Shown here: positions 1 to 12,000 of the stretch, piece by piece
Layout of the letters: each line of letters begins with the position of its first letter
Numbering within the stretch: position 1 is the stretch's first letter
Assembly (NCBI GenBank): GCA_028565635.1
Contig: JAOXYB010044392.1
Coordinates: 1-27,252 of the forward strand
Length of the DNA stretch: 27,252 nucleotides
Source of the DNA: Phoronis ovalis
Taxonomy: Eukaryota > Phoronida > Phoronidae
Reading direction: 5' to 3'
Program-made: the position numbers and the translations under genes
The notes under the pieces: model-generated
Databases searched by the model: none
Seen by the model: only the letters and a program-made list of their open reading frames with translations
What the model was told of the DNA's origin: nothing

Positions 1-532
1 AATTTAAAAAAAAATCCAGGTCATTTTCAATAATAAATAAATTATATTGCATTACTCCAAGTAAAGACAGAGAAATAACATCACTTTAAAAGGAAAAACG
101 AGAAAATGTACATCTTACATAATAATTCGAGTACATTTTAAATCGATACCAAAAATATCTAAGCAACGCAGCATGAATTCATTAGAAAAATCCGTGAAAT
201 ATATGTATAGACGCACCGCATCCTGAATTAATATTACATAATATGTACAAAAGGAACATGCAAACCTGGGCGATGCAAATAATGAAATAAGATAAAAGAA
301 CAACATTTACAGAAACTCGCTGACTACCAACTGAAAATGAGTTTTGCAAAATTACGTAATAAAAAGCATCCTGCAACTTCGACGTAAAAATAGAATAAAA
401 AACATGCTATCACCATCATAGGTATAATTGTAAGAATAGAGGAAAATACATTAATCATAATATTTCCTTTATCAAGCACTGTTTTTTCCAAGGCAAAATA
501 GTAATGTCTCAATATGGGTTTTTCTGTTTTTT

Positions 533-538
533 TTTAAT
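533..538 (-). terminator. possible poly(A) signal (ATTAAA) for the SPEC3/Stum gene
   Basis: On the minus strand ATTAAA lies about 540 bases downstream of the stop at 1077. I saw no AATAAA on this strand closer to the stop. Such hexamers are frequent in AT-rich DNA, so this is only a candidate. Confidence 0.2.
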
Positions 539-559
539 ATAAAAATCTTCTTAGTATAT

Positions 560-645
560 AATCAGTATAGAGATAACTGATTATAAATAATCAGTTATAG
601 AGGTAACTGATTATAAATAATCAGTATAGAGATAACTGATTATGT
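560..645. repeat. three tandem copies of a 29-30 bp unit, each a small hairpin
   Basis: Units start at 560, 589 and 619. Each begins AATCAGT and ends ACTGATTAT. The middle copy is a perfect 9-base inverted repeat (AATCAGTTA / TAACTGATT) around a 6-base loop; the outer copies differ by an indel in the left arm. The array would lie in the 3' untranslated region or just downstream of the SPEC3/Stum gene. Confidence 0.85.
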
Positions 646-674
646 AGAATAAAAGCATTATGTAGAATAAAAGT
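639..674. repeat. 18 bp tandem duplication directly after the hairpin array
   Basis: The unit ATTATGTAGAATAAAAG plus one base occurs at 639-656 and again at 657-674, differing only in the last base. It abuts and slightly overlaps the last hairpin unit, suggesting one slippage-prone locus. Confidence 0.85.
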
Positions 675-1076
675 TACATTCAGACTTTTTGACTCCATTG
701 TTAGTACCCTTTGCTCTTTTCATTGTTATAACACACAATGTTAATTGTGAGTTCATGTTAACATCACGGACTAAAAATATGTACTTTCTTTTCCAGTCTA
801 GGCCGATCTAGAATGCTGGTGAGGGAATTATTATAGTACTTCCGTTCCCACCGTGACGTTATTCCTGTTGGTTGGACTCAGTATTTTGATCGCAGTCTCG
901 TCGTAAATTTGATGTTAAGTCATGATCGACCCGGCCTGGTGTAAACATTGGGTAGATATGTCACTGAAAACTGGAGCACGATAATTATTACGAAACTGTA
1001 GATATTGGCCCTCAATTCTAAGTTCGTCTGTTTTAAACGGCGCAATGTGTACCACCATTGGTAGTTCTGGCACCCA

Positions 1077-4000
1077 TCATACTCTCTGTACTAAAGCAGC
1101 CTCTACGCTGCTCTGTCTTCGCATCATTAGGAACTGTTGTGGAGTTTTCTTTGGTTTCTTGGCGTCCGCTAAAAAAAGGTATATTTTTTGTAATAAAGTA
1201 ACTTAATTATTAATCAATGCGTAATGGAGCTATGATTAAATTAATTAATTATAATTATCGTCGAATACTCGATCCCATTCAAAGATATTATTAAGTGGTT
1301 ACTTCTTGTAATAAAATTTGTGTTTAGGAGAAACAGTTCTTCCTTCAAGTAAGCTGCACTGCGTAAAGTTTATCTACTTCCGACAACACGCGATCAGCAG
1401 TCAACAGTTATTCTGAATAATTGCATTTTTATTTGTGAACAGTACATTTTGATAATTTCAAATATATCAGTTCTGGTAAGGTAATTTTCATGTTTTCACT
1501 TTGATGACCAGATGTTCTTTGGAAAAATGTGTTACCAATTTTTTGAAAAGTGCCATTTGATAAATTATAGTTAATATATGAGTGTGATGACTTACCAGAT
1601 AATTGAACCATTGTCATACCCCACAGTATGCTCCATATCCAACCAACTATAATAATAAATAGTACCATCTGAAGAAATGAACTAAGAATATTTAGGCTAA
1701 ATGCCCTTAGTCGATTTTTAAGGCGTGTTGAAACACTCGGTATAAACACCAGAGGAGCCGATAGTAGTGTTCCTAAAATGAAACATTGAATATTGACAAT
1801 GCATTGAATAATACAATTGTGATGACCTGAAAGAAGGGAAGGTAAAGCCCATCTGAAAAAATCCATCAGTTAGTGTTCCGTGCCTTGTGAACTGGTGTAG
1901 CCCAGATAATAAGGGATTTACAGCGTTATCAAATAACCTTTCAATCTGTGATTCGCCCTATTATACGCCGCCAGGTGGTCTCAAGACTTCTGTTAATCTT
2001 GCTAATGCGTAAACTATATGTGGATCCTAGGTGATGGCTGCGTACGCATGTTATACCACAGAATACAGAATTAAACTGTTATAAAGGGACGAGTTTCAAG
2101 AATGCAAATGAAAATTATCTAATGGTGCGATGGTACTGGAAAACACAGCATAAAAATATACAAAACATAATATAAAAACTTGAACATGCCCAGAGTTATG
2201 CCACAAGATACCGGTGATTGCATGATCATGATGACTCATTAATACTAAGTTGCGTGTTTTTTACACTCAATCATCAGATCCATGATGCTTTAATTATTTA
2301 CTTGTATAAACAAAAACACCAGTAACACATATTCGAAAGATTTGATTTTCCCGTGGGGACACAGGATTGCGAAATCGTTTAAACCGATTTGAGTTTTATC
2401 GTGTGAATGAAGTAAATTTAATTCGTGCTGTAGTAAAAATCTGACTGACATAAGTCTGAAATAATTTCTTTGATGATGTGGTCCTTAGGGTTTTAAGTTA
2501 GGACTTATATGGCAGTTGGTAAAGGCGAACGTGAAACTAACTAGCACTGACAAAATATATATGTATGATTCATTCTTTAATTTTTTTTTGCAGATTTAGT
2601 TATTTTAAGTTTTAGTAAATTTGGTTTTGGTAGTATATCAGTTTAGATCGGGCTGACTCATGGGGACATCTGTGAACATTTACAAATTTGCTTCTAAAAC
2701 ATAAATGTTTAATGGAGATAGAGTAGTGGACAGGTGCAATATGACGTTTTTAACTCTCTATTCAAACGTCTTACCAGCAGCTAGCCCAACTGTTTAGACA
2801 AGTCTAGAAAAAATTAGCTGTTCTAGTTATATATTTCAGTCAATCGTATATCGCCGTACAGAAAACATGTTACAATTTTCCCTTATTTTGATCTACATAA
2901 ACAATTTCGCGTGCAGAGTACTGCTATGGTATGCAGCAGCTTTTAAGTTTGAAGTTTAGCAACTGCTAATAAATGGCATAGAGCCAGGTTCAGGCAAAAC
3001 TAATTTGTCTAAATTAACTGCCATGCTCATCAAGATCTAACACCATTGATATAAATAGTTCACGATATTTGCCCTTACTGTATCATGTTTCAAAACTCAC
3101 TACCAAAGAAACTATATGCTATAAGCAGCAAAATACCAAAAAATGGCTCGATAAAAGATTAACAATTTTACGATTACCTTCAATCCTTGTTGTAAGTATA
3201 CTTTATTTATTAATGCAAATATCCACCCCGATTTGAGTTGTTTTCATTATTTTCGTTTGTCTTTATAAAATTAACGAAAGAATACTTTTAGACCAAACAG
3301 TTATCCTAATGCTTTATCAACTCCACCAAGGTCTGAGAATTCAAATGTTGGGGAATTGCCAGCACTGAGAAAGGCAGCTTCAGCGCTTCTCGTTTTTTCG
3401 TGACCTGATCGTGATCAGAGCGTCGGTTCTGGAGTCCCGGGGGGCACTTCCTATAATGGTCTAGATATACATGTGTCGCGCTTCAGGGTCGCTTTTTTGG
3501 GCTACCAGGATATTTCAGGGTGGGTCATTTTCACTTCTGGGATATTTCAGGGTGGCTATTTGACGTCAAGGGGATATTTCAGGGTTTTTTTTAAAGATAT
3601 TCTAGAGTGGCATAGTTGCCAACTGTCACGCATTTGGGTCAAAATGATTTTTTTGTTGCGATTTTGATCGTCCACAGCGTTTAAAGGAGACGAAAGAATT
3701 AGAAATGACCTTTTTTTTGCTGGTCAATTTTTTCTGGCAGCACGGAGACGATTTTTGGGGTCAAAGATATTTCAGGGTAGGTATCTTTTTTCAATTCCGG
3801 GGATATTTCAGGGTCAGGATTTGAAACCCTGGGCCTCGCACCCCTACCTCATATAAAGAGAGTGCCCCCCGTGACTGGAGTCCACAAAACAAGTGATCCT
3901 ACTCAGACTAATCAAACACCACGTACAGTATGTCGACAGTACGTATAATAGTGCATAATAGAAAGCATTACCTAAATAAAGGAACACTTGGAATAGTAGC

Positions 4001-5941
4001 CTATTTATGCAGTATATCATTTCTTGTAATATTAAAGCTAGTTGATTTCTTATTTCAACTATATCATATGAACAGTTTGAATTAGTTTCATAACAGGATT
4101 ATAGAGGTCACTCTAAAGGAAGGATAAGATGTTTTCAATGTACAGGTGGAACATATTTTTTTGTTAATTTAAAAGCTATTGTGAGTCATGTTCTAATTAC
4201 GATAGTACAGATCATAATCCTATAGAATTTGCAGTAGCGCCCGATGTGTAACTGTACTATATATGTACTTGTAGTATACATGATTTGATGGTTAATACCT
4301 GAGTATTTAAATAAACAACACCGTACCAGTATACAATATACGCGGTCATATATCTGCATGTATACAGCAAATTATTCTTAACAGATGTATACATGCCTAT
4401 AAAATATTTTGTGAATTTCCATCGGCAATACCTTAACTCAGTTTGGCGTATGCATGCATGCATTACTTAAGCAAGAATGAAGAAATCTTAACTGCCCATT
4501 AATTGCTTTCCTGGATTTCAGTTTATCCTCGGAGCAACAAGCAATGGTCATCCAAGACTATGCTTATGTTGGCTCTATTGTTATAGAAAAATATCTTAAA
4601 ATTATTTTTTTTAAAGTAGCAGGCCTCCTAAAACGTTAATTTAACATTAAGTCAGGGAAATTTGGCTGCCAAAATAGAATTCCAATTGCTTTTAAAGTCG
4701 CTCTCAAGGTATAAGTAATTACAGTAGGAATTTATACAAAACGTATTATTTTTGAAAGCTGACTTTAGTTTTGAAAACATTTGCTACATCCAGATAAAAT
4801 CGGATTACATTGTGTATAGTAGTGTTTTAAATACCGATACATCTATTCAGTAAATAAATGACGTTAATGGCGTGCTTCTAGTATGCATAACACTGCGTAA
4901 TTTCATATTTATCTTGTTGTCCTAGACTGAAGCTTATCCTAACTGAAGAAGATGGCTGCAAATGTTATCAAAATAAAAAACATTTACCTTAATACGTTAA
5001 TAGATTTTTATTATCGCTTTATTAGCATTAGTTAATTATAAAGCCGTGTAGTATGGCGACATGAGGAAATGAACACAGATGATTTTTTAAAAAGCAGACG
5101 TCGATAATTATGAACTTACATAATGTGTTAATTACTAGGCTGGCATTTCTTGGCCATTAATAAGACTCAAGACCCCCAGGCTCAAGACATTATATTTGAT
5201 GATACATGTGAGAAACGAATGGATTACTCTTGGCACCACGATTTAGCTTCCACTCAAACACTTTCATTAAGCAGATAGAGAAGCAGGAACAAGGCAATGC
5301 CCAACTGCTTTTCCATACTGTGCATATAGTACACCAGTTTGCGCAGACCAGAATTTATAAAAAGCTCACCTTATCCAAAGTGCGCCCTATCAATTGCACA
5401 CCTTCGAAGTACGCATTGTAATATTAGGAATCTAATACTAATTTTAAATATACACACACACTTGCCAATTTATAATTCAAACTGAACAATACATACTATA
5501 TAGGTTATGTAAAGTTTTGAAAACCACATAATTATATAAATGTGCCTGAAACTTGTTAACATACCCCATACCCACGCACTATACCATGCCGTGACCCCAT
5601 ACCCACGCATTATATACCATGCAGTGAATGTACGTAAAAAAGGCGAAAATTGAGAGCTTTGCTAACAGGCAAGATATTTCGTAAAACTTACCAATTCCCG
5701 GCGCTCCGAAGTTTATGATACACAATATGATGGCGATAGGTAATGGCATACAAGGTATCGCATTATGCATGGGTCCATGTTTTTCTTCAACATTTACAAT
5801 TTCCCAACGCCCTGTAGCTCCTGGCCGATCTATGGAACTTAATTTTATTTGTCTTTTTACTGAACTAGTTTTTGAAGCAGTTTCTTGATCTTGCTTGTCT
5901 TTCGGTATTTGTGGTTGCAATTCACCGCTATTTTCCACCAT
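1077..5941 (-). CDS. SPEC3/Stum family two-pass membrane protein, three coding exons
   Basis: Exons joined on the minus strand: 5941-5692, 1772-1596 and 1168-1077, with stop TGA at 1079-1077. Both introns have GT-AG ends and are in phase 1; both donors are GTAAGT and the acceptors are TTTTAG and TTTTTAG. The three pieces total 519 bases, or 172 residues plus stop. Residues 1-60 are polar and Lys/Ser-rich. The family signature AIPCMPLPIAIILC is at 61-74, followed by PGIGT at 81-85, which the first splice recreates exactly. A second hydrophobic segment spans about 109-138 and contains VGWIWSILWGMT. The tail is Lys/Arg-rich, includes KKPKKTPQQF, and ends QRV. The start ATG at 5941 is in a fair context (AAACATGG). 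In the family, sea-urchin SPEC3 is linked to cilia and Drosophila Stum to mechanosensory neurons; the role here is inferred. IPCMPLP fits the SPEC3 branch better than Stum. Intron 1 carries a DNA transposon. Any 5' untranslated exons are not visible. Confidence 0.92.
3435..3874. mobile_element. non-autonomous DNA transposon (MITE-like) with CGGGGGGCACT ends
   Basis: The element starts TCCCGGGGGGCACT and ends AGTGCCCCCCGTGA, an inverted terminal repeat of 14 bases with one mismatch, followed by looser similarity. CTGGAG flanks it on both sides (3429-3434 and 3875-3880) as a likely target-site duplication; if the ends are placed three bases inward on the left, the direct repeat reads CTGGAGTCC. 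The interior carries at least five direct copies of GATATTTCAGGGT, and I see no transposase. It lies in the first intron of the SPEC3/Stum gene. GGGGGGCACT-ended elements of this kind occur in several marine invertebrate genomes; this is recalled, not searched. Confidence 0.8.
3508..3814 (+). repeat. GATATTTCAGGGT repeats inside the transposon
   Basis: Copies of GATATTTCAGGGT start near 3509, 3541, 3573, 3766 and 3802, all in the same orientation. A shortened TTCAGGGT is at 3482. The three left and two right copies leave a central spacer without the motif. This subterminal arrangement resembles transposase-binding repeats, which is an inference. Confidence 0.8.
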
Positions 5942-7673
5942 GTTTGATTCGTCTTGTAAGTCGATTTTTTGTAGGTTCAGCGATTTGAGGATTAGACGCC
6001 GCTAGTCAGATTACAGCGGTTAAAACAATTATGCTCATTAAAATTCTAAACCTATCTGTTGTGTTTATCTTGTTCTGTTGTCAGGAGTCAAAATTCCATA
6101 GAAGCTTTAGGCTGTTAATACTAAAACACCAAACTAAAAACACAGATTATATTGATATAAGTCACTATTGAAGTATACACTCTTCAAATTGAATCCAGCT
6201 TATTATATTTATAGTCAGATGTTTACTAATAGGGAATCATACACCTTACGTACTGTATATAAAATACCTAGATGCGAACAACCAGCTTCACAAACAGCAT
6301 TCTAGGCCTGCTAAGAATAACCTTGGCCGCACAGGCATCTTATAACCAATTTATATCTGCTGTTCTTGTCAATGAAGTACTGGAATATTCCTGTTTGAAT
6401 TTCAAACGCAGGAGGCTGTCTGACCTGCACGACTGATCGATTAGGAGTTTGCGTATTTTTTTTACTGTGAGACAGTAGGACCAAATTAAATATTTCACTG
6501 AAACCGGCCGGGAATTCCCCCTTGCTATTTTCACGTTGTAAGTCGATATCTTTGTTTTGTTGAATGCTTAATATTGCATTGATTTATAAAAGGTGCATCT
6601 AGCATCATAATATTTGTTTTATACTGGTAACTATAATTTTAGGTTGAAATATAAAACACCTGCAGACATTATAATGGTAGTTATATATATATAAGGGTTA
6701 GCGATATCTATAACTTACATATAATGAGAAGTGGGAGAAGTATGTATTAAATTAATTAAATATCAGGACAGTCACGATGAAAGCCGTATTATGTGACGGA
6801 GAGTTTTGTGGACATAAACTGATGACTACTGATTGCTAATATTTTGTTTGCTCAACCACACGGCATTTATAATTACCAACATGCCTGTGTCTATTTCTGT
6901 GTGAGGTGTACCAAGGCGTACTGTCCAAAAAGTCTGTATCTTTGAAAAGAACTATAGGAAGTATCTCAGAAGTACATCAAATCATTTTTGCAAACCATAC
7001 TTAATCTGTCAAATTAATGATAAGTATAACATAAAATGGTTTAAATACATTAAAGTTAGTTTACAGGCTTAAATTAGTTAAATTTAAATTAGTTTCCGCG
7101 CGAACCTCCAAGAACCTAGAATCTTTCCACACGAACATTGTACACATCGCGCGAATTCTACTGGATCTAGCTCCATTTACTGAGTTCACGTTCCGAACTG
7201 GTGTTCTCGCGTTGTGTCACGTTGTTGGTTGTAAAAAGGACGCTGAGTAGGGCTATGAAATATTTTCTATGACCTGGATGGATTAGTATCTGTCTTTCAG
7301 CAGGATTGTTTCCATCCGGTTTTCCACAGTCTCCCTTGGTTATATTCCGGGGGGTTATATTTAATAAGCAGCAGAGGTTCCGAAACTGTAAATATCAACA
7401 CAAACTTTATCCAGTCATGGTTGATATTCTGATAGATCTCCATAGAGCGCTTTGTTAACGCATTGTTATATCCAACTATGTTGTGAATACTTGTGAGCAT
7501 TCAGATGTAAGAGCCATGTGTGATACGTCAGTGCCCTTTTCCAGAGTTGCAGACATGACCAGTTCAAAATGTATAAACCTAAATTTGCATTATTTATCTA
7601 ACGCATGACTAAATGAAATTGGAATGCATTTTAAAAGAGTTTAATTTTGTTGAACCCATTCCACTTTAATAAC

Positions 7674-7703
7674 CTAGGATATATAAAACTCTAAGTATCC
7701 TAG
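7674..7703. repeat. hairpin (CTAGGATA/TATCCTAG) whose left part recurs at 11654
   Basis: CTAGGATA and TATCCTAG form a perfect 8-base inverted repeat around a 14-base loop. The first 22 bases (7674-7695) occur again exactly at 11654-11675 inside an intron of the mucin-like gene. The second copy lacks the right arm. Confidence 0.7.
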
Positions 7704-8675
7704 ACTTAACGGAACAGAACTTAACTCATGTCACAATAAAAATGAATGTGAATAGCACTGATCGAGTAGTCATATTTTTTTATAGAAACAGTTAATAAAT
7801 AGATATAAATGTAAAGAAGAGGCAACTGGGTATTATTTTGTAACATATTTATATTTCAAAGATTTAAAATTACATACTGTAACATAGAACATAAATTATC
7901 TATGATGTTGCTTTCACACCTGGTGGAAGAGTTCGAAACTAGACGGATGTGTAATTACACTTGCGTGAGAACCGCATTATTGACCAAATTTCAAATTCCA
8001 TCCAAATTATACAAAAGATAGAAAATATCGGCGCAAGATGCATTCCTTTTTTTCACTACAATAAGAAAAACAAGGAAAGTCAAAAGTGAACACTCCAATT
8101 TTATACCATGATATAAACTCGATCGAGCTCAAAAATAGACAGAATCCCGTCTTGTCGAATTTCTAAATGAAATCACTGATTCATTTGTTCTTTTTAAAAA
8201 AATATTTATACTAACTAATATTTACACAAGTCAATAGTTAACAACCAAGCACACATATTTATTTAATTGGATCACTTCATAAAATACGCTTCGTGAGAAT
8301 ATTGACTCGACGTCAAATTAATATAAATGTGCGTGGTCTAATATTTAACCATGCCAGTATATTGATCTTTTAAAACGATTGTATGGAAATCACAGAATCT
8401 GATGTATGCTGATGAGGCAGGATTCTTACTGGAGTATCGTAAACCTGGCTTTGTTAACACGTTTTGTTTGTTTCGTTTCACTATAAATGCGGTAAAATGT
8501 GCCGTATTTATTTTAATTAAGGCTTTTCTTTTTGAATGGATTCCTCCTTTAAATAATTCACCATCTCTAGAGCGCTTTATTAAGAAATATAATACCTTAA
8601 TGAACGGAAAGAAGCGTCGGTTTACTATCCTGTACGTTAGTAAACACATTTTCAATTTAGTGTTTATGCAAGTTC

Positions 8676-8790
8676 AGGGGGTTCGATTGAATCCCCGATT
8701 TAGAAATGTTTTGTTTTGCTTGTTGAGAATAAAATTTTAATCAAACGTACGCTCTAATCTAAAATCCCGGGTCCGCCCCTGATGGAACTT
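8676..8790. repeat. possible fragment of a dispersed repeat
   Basis: Sequence around GGGGGTTCGATTGAATCCCC and, 70 bases on, TCCCGGGTCCGCCCCTG is GC-rich against an AT-rich background. Similar 'gggtccgcccct' phrases are common at the ends of dispersed repeats in invertebrates. Boundaries are approximate and no terminal repeat was defined. Confidence 0.3.
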
Positions 8791-8799
8791 GTTGAACAT

Positions 8800-8805
8800 T
8801 TTATT
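8800..8805 (-). terminator. candidate poly(A) signal (AATAAA) for the mucin-like gene
   Basis: AATAAA on the minus strand is about 230 bases downstream of the stop at 9037, a plausible 3' untranslated length. No transcript data support it. Confidence 0.35.
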
Positions 8806-9036
8806 AAAGATCGCGGGATATGACAAATGCTCGCATTTAGAACGAGAGCCCCTGCATGCAAAATGCGTCATAAGAAATCTAAGATTCTTTATCAAAGAAA
8901 ATGGCGGATAAGTTATCCATTTGCCTTTGCAGACTTTTCTTGTATATCTTGTAACATCAAACTTTGCAGTTGCAGTAGAGATTTAGCATTGAAGAAATTA
9001 TACATTTCAAAACAAGATCAAGTGAATTTGTTCTCA

Positions 9037-12000
9037 TCACGTATCGGTAATGTTCGTCATATTATCTTCATCTCCCGGAGCAACTTTATTACTCTGTTTC
9101 GAATTCCCACAGCAGCAGCACCAGTATAAACATATAAAAAAAATCAGGCCGAAAAAAAATCCGAAACCGGCCGCTAATCCTGTTATCATTTCTGGGGTTG
9201 CTTCTAAGTCGTTGTATCCTTTCAGCTGAAATGATTCAAGAGAAAAATGTTAAATTTTCCTTTAATCTATGTAATCAGGAGTTTCCGAAAATATGTTGTG
9301 CTGATGAAACACAAAATGAACATTCTACAACATGCACGAGCGTAATTTTGCACAGGATACGTCTACTAAAGAGTCGAAACTTAACCACGTTTTCTTCTTC
9401 GCATTTATAAAGTGTCAAATGCTTTCATAAATAGGAGTAACAATATACTGTCTGTGATATAGAGAATATATCCAAGACTTAGGTTTTCCACAAAACGTTA
9501 AAATGCTTAAATTATTTGAAATTCTCATCGCCGACCACCAACATGAATTGACCAATGTGAAATTAATCCTACTTGGTTCTAGAGAATTGTTAGTTCCTTT
9601 TATTTCAAAGTTACGCTACAAACATCACAAAGAATAAGATTTTTTTTCAATAAATTGCTGCGGCTTATCTAAGTTTCTCAACATCAGATTAGATGCACTA
9701 TGTCACGAAATTACGTGAGCATTAATTTTTAATGAAAATGTTTTCTTTAGCTAAATTGTAGTTCACACACACTAAATATTGAACGCATGAAATACACCAG
9801 ACCAAAAGCTATTCCTGAGCAAAGCTTCTATCCAAATTGATGAAATACATTATATGTTGTTGCTCCCTAAATTTTTTTTAATTTTTTTTACTAAATTATT
9901 CAATACTGTCATAACTAATAATTTTGAAGCAAAAAATCCGACGAAGAAATTTATTCATATTGTAGGTAGCCAACACAATAAGACGATTTAAGTAAATTAA
10001 ACACAGCACTAGCGAAATTTGTACATAACTGTTTTAAAATAAGAACTGATTTTGCCCTGGGAAGTACTGATAGCTAGTTTATATATAAATTTTCCACTAC
10101 CGTGACTTTATTCAGTTTCTGGTTTTGTTTAGAGCACAAAATAATCTGTTTATTGCTATTATTTTATTTATTTTCACAGTATTGCATAATTGTTAGTAAA
10201 TTTCTTTAATATTATTATTTTGTACATGATCTATGGTGTATTAGTTGCAACAAATTCTTCTATATTAAAAATATGATTCGCAAATTTATCATTTTTTCAA
10301 AAATATAAAATAATCAATTTAATTTATTTTAAGAACTTTAGATCAATTATACAGCAATAAAGAAATTTAGATGCTTTGAGATTATAAGCCATGTGTTTTT
10401 ATGGTAAGATGACTGTTACCTTAAAACTAGAAAAAATATTCAGTCTACATCATATACTGTTCATTGATTTTTTATGAAGAAATCTGCAAAACTATTTTTG
10501 GTTCGATACAAATATTGAATCAGTGAGGATACTGTAAAATGTGCAAATTGAAATAAAGCAGTTATCATCTCTGGTTACTTATTTAAAGAATTGAATTTCT
10601 GGAAAGAAATTATATAAATAACGAATATTTACTTTCGTTTTTATGCGAGTTTAGAATGTCCACATAATTTCGTGTTACACTGCATGTAAGTTAACGAAGT
10701 AATTTAAGGACTCGACGACCCTTTAGCACTTTTTAACATTTATTAATTTCTATTTGAAGTCAGTTATTCAATTTAAAGAAAAGGGTTTATCTTATTTGAG
10801 TTAACGACGTGACGACAGTCTACTTTTACTGCTATCTGCAGATGGAATCCGCAAACACATAATCCATGCACAGTGCTTGTCATGCCATGTCAATCTCTCA
10901 TACTAAGACCCTTTTTTCATTAATTAGCTGTTTTACGGCCTAAGTTTATATATATCGCGCACTATTTCTTTAAGCAAAAAAAGTAATTTTATGGATATTT
11001 TTCACCGTATCCATAACAATTTTTACTTTTTCTTAGAAAAATAAGACACCAAATTATATATTTTAAATTATGGAAAACTTAAAGATATATAAGAAAACCG
11101 GTTGCATGCACAATATATGTAAAACGTATAAAGCTTCCAAAAAAACCTGTTTATTATGGGTCTATATCGCCTATAGATACTTCGTACCTACACTTCTTTA
11201 AACTAAATGTAACTATAACTACCTCAGTTGTGGTTAGCTGTTCTGTTGTGGTATTCGTAACAGTGCTGTAGTCTTGATTTGTGGTCGTTGGATGATTGCT
11301 CTGTTGTCCCCCGTTGTTACTGGTACTTTGTGACGTTGCTTCTGTTGTTGCATCGTTTATACTTGTTGAACTCATCGCACCTGTGCTACTGCTACCTTTT
11401 TACAAAAACAAAAAATGTATATGTGAAGTTTTTTCACTGCGGTAACAATTATTTTCCATAAGAAAATGTACAAAAAATAAGAAATTTCTGAAATTAATTA
11501 AACAGTACTAGTGCTCATTAAAAGATAAATTGCTCTGCTCCAATATTTTTGCTGTTATAATTCGTAATATGTTCGACTTTGTTATTTATGATTTAATTAT
11601 TAAATACCTTTGATAAGTTCATGAAAATGTCATGCACAATGGGCAGTGTTAATCTAGGATATATAAAACTCTAAGAGTATAACTCCGTATAAATGGGCGT
11701 TATCAGTAAACATTGCAACAGTTTCGGGATCCGAAACTATAATAGCCTGTTTTAAAATTGTAATTGTTTGAGTAACTCAGAATTATCACATACCATCAGT
11801 TCCTAAAGTCAACCCATCATCTGAAACCGTGGTTTCCGAAGTCTCTAATCTTGCACTACTTCTACCAGTTGTACCACTGCTGGTTGTAATGTTATCCCCT
11901 ACCCCCGTGGTGACTTGAGTTGATGTGTCCATTGAAGCACTGGTACTAGATTCATTGGAAGCAGGACCGGTAGCATTGTATTGCTGGGTTGTCGTGCCAT

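Larger units (their letters stand above)
1..1076. other. AT-rich region left of the SPEC3/Stum stop; no further exon seen
   Basis: This stretch is probably 3' untranslated and intergenic sequence of the minus-strand SPEC3/Stum gene. Apart from the tandem hairpin units at 560-674 it shows only short reading frames (about 62-64 codons) with no recognisable protein features. Confidence 0.5.
5942..9036. other. intergenic region between the SPEC3/Stum gene and the mucin-like gene
   Basis: It should contain the promoter of the minus-strand SPEC3/Stum gene (right of 5941) and the 3' end of the minus-strand mucin-like gene. I see no exon with convincing splice sites or protein features. A slightly GC-richer patch at 7085-7250 with several CG dinucleotides could be regulatory, but no clear TATA box or known operator stands out. 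Confidence 0.45.

Noticed and set aside
115..512. Hydrophobic minus-strand frames of 62-64 codons
   Set aside because: Leu/Phe/Ile-rich translations are expected from AT-rich DNA, and there is no start context or homology to support them.
7085..7250. Possible heat-shock element around GAACCTCCAAGAACC
   Set aside because: The GAA/TTC spacing does not fit the alternating nGAAnnTTCn pattern.
8676..8700. tRNA-like T-arm motif (GGTTCGATT) suggesting a tRNA or SINE
   Set aside because: The loop is too long for a T arm (the closing CCCC comes four bases late), and no A box, anticodon arm or acceptor stem surrounds it.
8338..8740. Open frames of 105 codons (minus) and 112 codons (plus) overlapping each other
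   Set aside because: They cover the same bases on opposite strands, neither shows a domain or a good start context, and the region probably belongs to or adjoins the 3' end of the mucin-like gene.
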